From: Flavobacteriales bacterium
Lineage (GTDB): Bacteria > Bacteroidota > Bacteroidia > NS11-12g > UBA955
Direction: 5' to 3'
NCBI GenBank assembly: GCA_947496375.1
Contig: CANMCY010000010.1
Span: 1 to 64,000, forward strand
Length of the DNA: 64,000 nt
This document shows, one piece after another, positions 58,949 to 64,000 of this stretch. Within the stretch, counting starts at the first letter, position 1, and each line of letters starts with the position of its first letter. A model generated the notes under the pieces. That model was not told the origin of the DNA. It ran no database searches and saw only the letters and a list, made by a program, of their open reading frames with translations. Both the position numbers and the translations under genes were made by a program.

Positions 58949-60523
58949 TCAATCCAAATTCACGCCCAGCGTGAATGTCAAAAACACCCGGTTGCGTTTG
59001 TAGGTGAGCTCCTGGTCTTCAGAAGCAAAAGGCGAACCCGGCTCAGTTATCTGGTAGGGCGTGTAATACCCCGCCGCCGATTGGGAGCTTAAGGCAACAT
59101 CAAAATAATAGTCCTTGTCGCGCAATCCGAAGCCGCAGGAGAGCACCGTATTGGCTTTCTTAAGGGTGGCGTCCAAACCGACCACATTGTTGCTGTAGGG
59201 CGATGGCAATACACCAAAACCACCACGCACCCGGTAGGCCTGATCCTTGTTCTCCGGATTGGGGAAATTCATCTCTGCCCCAACACGCACATTGGTTACA
59301 TTGCGGTAATTGCGGCGTATGGCGCTGTTCTCTGCGTTAAACGTAAACACATCATCGGCCTGCAGCCGCGCCGAACCATAGTTGTAAAATTCTAAATCGG
59401 CATTGATGAGCATGAACTTCTGTATCACAAACCCGATACCCGCATTGAAGCGAGAAGGCGTGGTAATCTTGTATTTGTAGGTATTCAGCGGGTCGTTGAA
59501 CTGCGCCGTCCATTCGCCTGCCGCCCCGGGATCGGCCTTGGGCGCTATGGAATAGCCATATTCGCTGTTCAAGGTATACGTTCTGGGGGTATGCACGGAT
59601 GCCGCCAGGCGCAGCTGCTCTGTGGGGCGAACGATAATTCCCACACGGGCACCCCAGGCCCCGCCCCTATCAGTAAATTTGTATTGGTAATCCAGCGATG
59701 CCAAATCCTGTGTACGCAGGTCAGAGGGATTAACAGGCCTCTTGTCACGCTCCAGCATGCTCAAATCCTCACTGTATCGAAGGGATGAATATAACAAACC
59801 CAATCCCAGCATCACCTTGTTGGAAAAATTGAGCCCCACCGTGCCCTGATATTCATAAATGGCGCCCTTGCTCACAATTTCGCCGGTTTGGTCGTTGTTG
59901 CGCACGCTGTCTTTGTAGGCGGAGGTATATTGGCCCGTTCCACCGCGGTCATAATCCAAAACCCAGGCATCATAAGCCATGCGAGACAAAGACCCCTCAG
60001 AAAGCATCCCTGGATTGCCCTCGCGGTTAGCAACTTCAGCAAAAAAATCGGTTACCGACGATTTACGGTTGTTGCCCTGAAAGGCCATGCTGCCGCCAAA
60101 AGTAGCCAGTCGGTTAATATGGAACCCATAGCACACTGCACTCAGACCCCGGGTTTTGGGTTTTCCTGAGGCATCATATTTTACGTTGGCCTTAATGTAG
60201 TGGATGGAAGGGAGATTGAAGTTGAGCCGTGCTTCACGGAGATTCTCTCCCAGGTAATCGGCCTTGTATATGGTATTCTGAAACTGTGCACCCAGGTTAA
60301 ATTCACTGCGCCTAAAGGCAGCAATACCGGCCGGGTTGGTCATCACCGCAGAGGCATCGGCGCCAATGGCCGAAAAAGATCCTGCCATGCCCATGGTGCG
60401 TGCTGTGCCACCGGAACCAATAGTGCTGTAACGTAAGGCATCAAACTCGTTTTGGGCCGATACGGAAAAAACAACCCCAAAGCACAGGGGAAATAAGCAA
60501 AAAGACCACTTCATGCGCTGCAA
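58949..60523 (-). CDS. OmpP1/FadL/TodX family outer-membrane transport protein
   Basis: 524 residues. Signal peptide (...CFGVVFSVSAQ); the N-terminal region NEFDALRYSTIGSGGTARTMGMAGSFSAIGADASAVMTNPAGIAAFRRSEF is the FadL-family hatch/first strands, followed by a 14-strand-type barrel ending FLTFTLGVNLD. Probable channel for hydrophobic compounds. The start may also be the ATG at 60514. It lies 9 bp after the low-complexity lipoprotein gene and is probably co-transcribed with it. Confidence 0.9.
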   Translation of the reverse strand: MQRMKWSFCLFPLCFGVVFSVSAQNEFDALRYSTIGSGGTARTMGMAGSFSAIGADASAVMTNPAGIAAFRRSEFNLGAQFQNTIYKADYLGENLREARLNFNLPSIHYIKANVKYDASGKPKTRGLSAVCYGFHINRLATFGGSMAFQGNNRKSSVTDFFAEVANREGNPGMLSEGSLSRMAYDAWVLDYDRGGTGQYTSAYKDSVRNNDQTGEIVSKGAIYEYQGTVGLNFSNKVMLGLGLLYSSLRYSEDLSMLERDKRPVNPSDLRTQDLASLDYQYKFTDRGGAWGARVGIIVRPTEQLRLAASVHTPRTYTLNSEYGYSIAPKADPGAAGEWTAQFNDPLNTYKYKITTPSRFNAGIGFVIQKFMLINADLEFYNYGSARLQADDVFTFNAENSAIRRNYRNVTNVRVGAEMNFPNPENKDQAYRVRGGFGVLPSPYSNNVVGLDATLKKANTVLSCGFGLRDKDYYFDVALSSQSAAGYYTPYQITEPGSPFASEDQELTYKRNRVFLTFTLGVNLD

Positions 60524-60532
60524 AAAACCGAA

Positions 60533-61444
60533 TTAACGCCTGCGACCTGAAGTACCCTGAACCGCGTTGGATGAGCGGCTGCTACCACTGTTAAAAGAAC
60601 CCTGCTGGGTATTGCCGGAGGGCGTCCAGCTGGAACTTCTGGAACTGCCGGAACTACTGCTATTACTGCTGCCGGATGAAGTGCTGCCACTGCTCCATGA
60701 AGAACTTCTGCCTGAAGTGGAAGATGGGGTGCCACTCTGGTATGAATTGCGACGCACACCGCTGTTGGTGAACCCTGAAGAACCTGAGGCCGGCTTGGGA
60801 TTGTTCACAAATCCACCACCCGAAGGACGGTTATTTACCGGCGTGCTGTTGTTGCTCCATCCGCTGTTATTATTCCAGCCATTATTCCAGCCACTATGGT
60901 TGTTCCATCCATTGTTATTCCAGCCGTTGCCGGACCAGCCACCACCCCAGTACATATTGGGGTTATACATCTGGTTGTAATACATCCAGTAGGGGTCATT
61001 ATACATGTTCCACGACATATTGCCCATCATGTAAGGGTTGTTCCAGCTGTTTCCCATCATCCAGGGATTCCCCCAAGTGCTGCCCATCATCATGGGGTTA
61101 TATCCCATATAGGGATTAAAACCCCAAGGGGTCATGGGCGCAAAACCATAGCGGAAACCACGGCAGGACTGTGTCATCATGGCGGGCCTGTGAACGGGCT
61201 GCATTCGGCCGTCTCCAAAGTGGCGCAGACGCTCTGAATAGGTCTGACCGTAACTGCCGGCACGCTGTGCAGACGGCTGGTTGTACGTACTCACTGAAAC
61301 ACCCTCGGCATAATACCCGCGGCCTTTTAGGTCAGAGGCCGTAAAATAGGCATCGTCGTAATTGCCGGCCTGCGAAACCGTCTTGAGACCGGAGCAGGAA
61401 GCCAATACCAGCATGGCAGTGAGAATCGGAAACGTGATTTTCAT
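60533..61444 (-). CDS. Low-complexity Met/Asn/Trp/Gly- and Ser-rich lipoprotein
   Basis: 303 residues from the ATG at 61444. Lipobox LASC (Cys about 17). Residues about 90-165 are Met/Asn/Trp/Tyr/Pro rich (NPYMGYNPMMMG, NPWMMGNSW); about 165-200 are Gly/Asn/Trp repeats (GWNNNGWNNHSGWNNGW); about 220-300 are Ser/Gly/Thr rich, ending SGRRR. No catalytic domain is visible. Probably an unstructured surface or envelope protein; the Met-rich part could bind metals, but this is speculative. Confidence 0.75.
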   Translation of the reverse strand: MKITFPILTAMLVLASCSGLKTVSQAGNYDDAYFTASDLKGRGYYAEGVSVSTYNQPSAQRAGSYGQTYSERLRHFGDGRMQPVHRPAMMTQSCRGFRYGFAPMTPWGFNPYMGYNPMMMGSTWGNPWMMGNSWNNPYMMGNMSWNMYNDPYWMYYNQMYNPNMYWGGGWSGNGWNNNGWNNHSGWNNGWNNNSGWSNNSTPVNNRPSGGGFVNNPKPASGSSGFTNSGVRRNSYQSGTPSSTSGRSSSWSSGSTSSGSSNSSSSGSSRSSSWTPSGNTQQGSFNSGSSRSSNAVQGTSGRRR

Positions 61445-61500
61445 TTTGGGGTTTAACATGGTTTGTCGCTATTTTGTTTAAGCACTTACCCTAAAGGTAG

Positions 61501-61508
61501 TAACTTTG
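61501..61508 (+). promoter_or_regulatory. Candidate -7 element of proS
   Basis: TAACTTTG matches TAnnTTTG 42 bp before the proS ATG. The nearest TTTTG ends at 61476, 24 nt away, longer than usual. Confidence 0.4.
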
Positions 61509-61549
61509 CATTATCAAATATACAAAATTTATTCCATATTCCCCCAAAA

Positions 61550-63028
61550 ATGGCTTTTGAAAAGGTAAAAAGAGAAGAAAATTACAGCGAGTGGTACAAC
61601 AACCTGGTTAAAAACGCTGATTTGGCCGAACACAGCGCCGTGAAGGGCTGTATGGTGATAAAACCCTATGGCTTTGCCATTTGGGAAAAAATGCAGCAGC
61701 AGCTCGATAAAATGTTCAAGGAAACAGGACACCAAAATGCCTATTTTCCGCTGTTTGTGCCCAAAAGTCTGTTTGAGAAAGAAGAAAAAAATGCGGAGGG
61801 CTTTGCCAAGGAATGCGCAGTAGTTACGCATTACCGCTTAAAAGCCGATCCCTCCAAGCCGGGTCGCCTGATGGCAGACCCTGATTCTAAGCTGGAAGAG
61901 GAACTGGTGGTGCGCCCCACCAGCGAAGCCATCATCTGGAATACCTATAAAAACTGGATTCAGAGCTACCGCGACCTACCCATTCTCATCAATCAGTGGG
62001 CCAATGTGGTGCGCTGGGAAATGCGTACCCGTTTGTTTCTGCGCACCGCAGAATTCCTTTGGCAGGAAGGCCACACCGCCCACGCCACCAAGGAAGAGGC
62101 ACTGGAAGAAACCCGCAAAATGCTGGATGTGTATGCAGAATTTGCCGAAGAGCACATGGCCGTTCCCGTCATCAAAGGAGTAAAATCGGAAAACGAACGC
62201 TTTGCCGGTGCGGACGACACATATTGTATTGAAGGAATGATGCAGGACGGAAAAGCCCTGCAAATGGGCACCAGCCACTTCCTGGGACAAAACTTCGCCA
62301 AGGCATTTGATGTGAAGTTCCAGGACAAAAACAGCAAACTAGACTATGTATGGGCCACCAGCTGGGGGGTATCAACCCGCCTGATGGGCGCTCTCATCAT
62401 GGTACACAGCGACGATGAAGGCCTGGTGCTGCCACCAAAACTGGCCCCTATCCACGTGGTGATAGTGCCTGTTTACAGAACCGAAGAAGAATTGAGTGCC
62501 ATTACCGACAAGGTTTCCGGCATCAAAAAAGAACTGGAAAAAGCCGGCCTGACCGTGAAATTCGACAACCGCGATACCCACAAACCGGGTTTCAAATTTG
62601 CCGAATGGGAGCTAAAGGGCGTTCCGGTGCGTATTGCTATTGGTCCGCGCGACCTGCAGAACAACGCCGCAGAAGTGGCCCGCCGCGATACCAAAACCAA
62701 AGAAACCATTGGTCTGGATGCGTTGGTAAGCCACGTAACTTCTCTGATGGACGAAATACAGCAAAACCTCTTCAACAGGGCACTGGAACTGCGTTCCGGC
62801 AAAACCTGGAAGGCAGATACCTGGGAGGAATTTGTGGACATCGTGGAGAACCGCAATGGATTTGCCCTGGCCCACTGGGACGGAACCGGCGAAACCGAAG
62901 AAAAAATTAAGGACATGACCAAGGCCACCATTCGATGCATTCCCTTGGATGCAATTGAAGAGGCAGGTACTTGCATACTGAGTGGCAAGCCCAGCCACAA
63001 GCGCGTGGTATTTGCAAAAGCTTATTGA
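61550..63028 (+). CDS. proS: Prolyl-tRNA synthetase (archaeal/eukaryote-like, ProS3)
   Basis: 492 residues from the ATG at 61550. It is the short type without the bacterial editing insertion. Class II motifs: [27 protein letters not shown], motif 3-like [19 protein letters not shown], plus [14 protein letters not shown] and [17 protein letters not shown]-terminal anticodon-binding domain ([14 protein letters not shown]..) and the zinc-like C-terminal extension ending KRVVFAKAY. It charges tRNA-Pro. The upstream stretch to 61463 is open but non-coding in character. Confidence 0.95.
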   Translation: MAFEKVKREENYSEWYNNLVKNADLAEHSAVKGCMVIKPYGFAIWEKMQQQLDKMFKETGHQNAYFPLFVPKSLFEKEEKNAEGFAKECAVVTHYRLKADPSKPGRLMADPDSKLEEELVVRPTSEAIIWNTYKNWIQSYRDLPILINQWANVVRWEMRTRLFLRTAEFLWQEGHTAHATKEEALEETRKMLDVYAEFAEEHMAVPVIKGVKSENERFAGADDTYCIEGMMQDGKALQMGTSHFLGQNFAKAFDVKFQDKNSKLDYVWATSWGVSTRLMGALIMVHSDDEGLVLPPKLAPIHVVIVPVYRTEEELSAITDKVSGIKKELEKAGLTVKFDNRDTHKPGFKFAEWELKGVPVRIAIGPRDLQNNAAEVARRDTKTKETIGLDALVSHVTSLMDEIQQNLFNRALELRSGKTWKADTWEEFVDIVENRNGFALAHWDGTGETEEKIKDMTKATIRCIPLDAIEEAGTCILSGKPSHKRVVFAKAY

Positions 63029-63567
63029 TGAGGTCTTTCGGCATCATGGCGCTTTTCGTCCACCATGCCTACAAAGAAAAAACCGAGTTGTTTGCCAGTT
63101 TCAGGCAGGCCTGTTTGCTTTTTCATAAAATCTGAGCCCGCACCATTTCCTGTGGTCCAGTAGCCGGCCGCATGGGGGTGTGCGGTGAGGGTTAAATATA
63201 TGTTCTGCACCGCCATGGCGGTAGCCGCCAGCTCTTCCCACTCGGGTACTTTTTCCGAAGGCACAAAGCCAATGGAAATGATATGGGATATTTTAGAAGG
63301 AAATGTCCTGATTTTGGCCAGTTTTCCTTCATTAAACTGCTCAACGGGGGTGTGCTCCATATAATATCGCTCCATGGTCTGACACAGTACGTTTTTTTCT
63401 TCGCCCGAAAACACGCGGAACTTCCAAGGAAGTGTCAGCTTGTGGCTGGGCGCCCAGCGCGCGTTTTCCAGCACCCTTTGGATTACTTCCTCAGGAACGG
63501 TCAATCCGTTGAATTCTTTTACAAAGTGGCTCCGACGGGCGCGTATGATGTCGTCTATGGTGTTCAT
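63022..63567 (-). CDS. Nitroreductase family protein
   Basis: 181 residues. FMN-binding pattern: [12 protein letters not shown] near the N-terminus, [22 protein letters not shown], and a C-terminal [19 protein letters not shown]. This short variant resembles YdjA-like members. The substrate is unknown. It overlaps the proS stop by 7 bp, converging with it, and lies 9 bp after the EamA transporter. Confidence 0.88.
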   Translation of the reverse strand: MNTIDDIIRARRSHFVKEFNGLTVPEEVIQRVLENARWAPSHKLTLPWKFRVFSGEEKNVLCQTMERYYMEHTPVEQFNEGKLAKIRTFPSKISHIISIGFVPSEKVPEWEELAATAMAVQNIYLTLTAHPHAAGYWTTGNGAGSDFMKKQTGLPETGKQLGFFFVGMVDEKRHDAERPHQ

Positions 63568-63576
63568 TTGGATGTT

Positions 63577-64000
63577 TTACAATAATGTGTTTTTGCGTTG
63601 ACGATATTCCAAAAAAGTTTGCAAAAAAACCGAAACCAATATCATGGCGGCACCCAGATAAAATTGCCTGTTTAATGCGGCATGTTCCTTAAATATCAAT
63701 GCCCCCAGCACGATTCCATAAATCGGTTCCAGGTTCACTGAAAGGTTGGCTGTGAAGGCCGATATTTCTTTCAGAGCAAAGGTTCCCAAGTAAAACGTAA
63801 GGTTGGTACACACCAGCGATAATAGCAGCACCCAAAGCAAATCGTAGTTGCCGGTTTCAGGACTGTAATCAGGGATCCACACGGCAGAAGCATCAGCCAT
63901 TAAAGGGAACAGCACGCTTAGCATTAACGCACCCGCCAGCATTTCAATGGCCGATATGCTTAGGGATGATGCCCTATCTATGTTTCTTTTGTTTAAAGTG
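63577..64000 (-). CDS. EamA/DMT family transporter (N-terminal part beyond window)
   Basis: The frame stays open to the window edge, so the visible 140 residues are the C-terminal half: LNKRNIDRASSLSISAIEMLAGALMLSVLFP, then LLWVLLLSLVCTNLTFYLGTFALKEISAFTANLSVNLEPIYGIVLGALIFKE and a last helix YLGAAMILVSVFLQTFLEYR. The LEPIYG...E pattern is typical of the second EamA repeat. The substrate is unknown. Confidence 0.88.
   Translation of the reverse strand, partial: TLNKRNIDRASSLSISAIEMLAGALMLSVLFPLMADASAVWIPDYSPETGNYDLLWVLLLSLVCTNLTFYLGTFALKEISAFTANLSVNLEPIYGIVLGALIFKEHAALNRQFYLGAAMILVSVFLQTFLEYRQRKNTLL

Overview
This window looks like a Bacteroidota chromosome, probably from the Chitinophagia/Saprospiria side of the phylum. 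Evidence: several Bacteroidota-type promoters (TTG or TTTG, about 18-20 nt, TAnnTTTG); a tmRNA with tag GENNYALAA; Por-type (T9SS) C-terminal sorting sequences; TonB-dependent receptors with carboxypeptidase-regulatory-like domains; DUF1800/DUF1501, DUF4249, DUF1573 and S46 peptidase genes; and a bacterial GGGPS-like gene. Most of the window is core genome with moderate GC. Two AT-rich stretches (about 38.7-42.4 kb and 54.3-58.8 kb) look acquired.

Layout. 1-5.5 kb: 3' part of a YifB/ComM ATPase, a DUF4143 ATPase behind four 33-bp iterons, a methyltransferase, a DPP7-like S46 peptidase and a small DUF2892 protein. 5.7-15.9 kb (minus strand): the most striking locus, one probable operon read from a promoter at 15.9 kb. 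It encodes a lipocalin-like lipoprotein, a T9SS-sorted protein, 14 paralogous small secreted proteins (about 110-120 mature residues) and two fiber-like proteins with four 30-residue repeats each. I recognise no described system with this composition. 16.0-19.2 kb: SDR, mnmH, tmRNA, a repeat-filled gap with an orphan REP-like palindrome, tRNA-fMet and tRNA-Glu. 19.2-30.2 kb: rsfS, birA, DUF1800/DUF1501, purS, Fic, a lipoprotein, and a kelch-xseA-xseB-ldcA-gtrA operon. 30.2-38.7 kb: DUF4197 lipoprotein, TonB receptor plus DUF4249 lipoprotein, three DUF1573 genes, a PLP enzyme and an M1 aminopeptidase.

38.8-42.4 kb: accessory stretch with an AAA ATPase, a membrane protein, a RAYT-type Y1 transposase between two near-identical perfect palindromes, and a voltage-gated-type ion channel. 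42.5-50.5 kb: FecA-like receptor, membrane glycosyltransferase, biotin carrier protein, polyprenyl synthase, thioredoxin-like protein, two unknowns and a GGGPS-like enzyme. 50.9-54.2 kb: B12-dependent ribonucleotide reductase. 54.3-58.8 kb: second accessory stretch. A higBA module, whose toxin frame carries an early amber codon, lies between two perfect 39-bp copies of the nrdJ terminator. It is followed by a MazG-like pyrophosphohydrolase overlapping a GIY-YIG/DUF2075-helicase/S24-like fusion (a defence-like pair), a GxxExxY protein, and fused remnants of a DUF1016 nuclease and an outer-membrane-protein tail. 58.9-64 kb: OmpP1/FadL-like porin, Asn/Gly/Ser-rich lipoprotein, proS, nitroreductase and a partial EamA transporter.

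Functional assignments rest on motif reading by eye. No database search, structure prediction or expression data were available.
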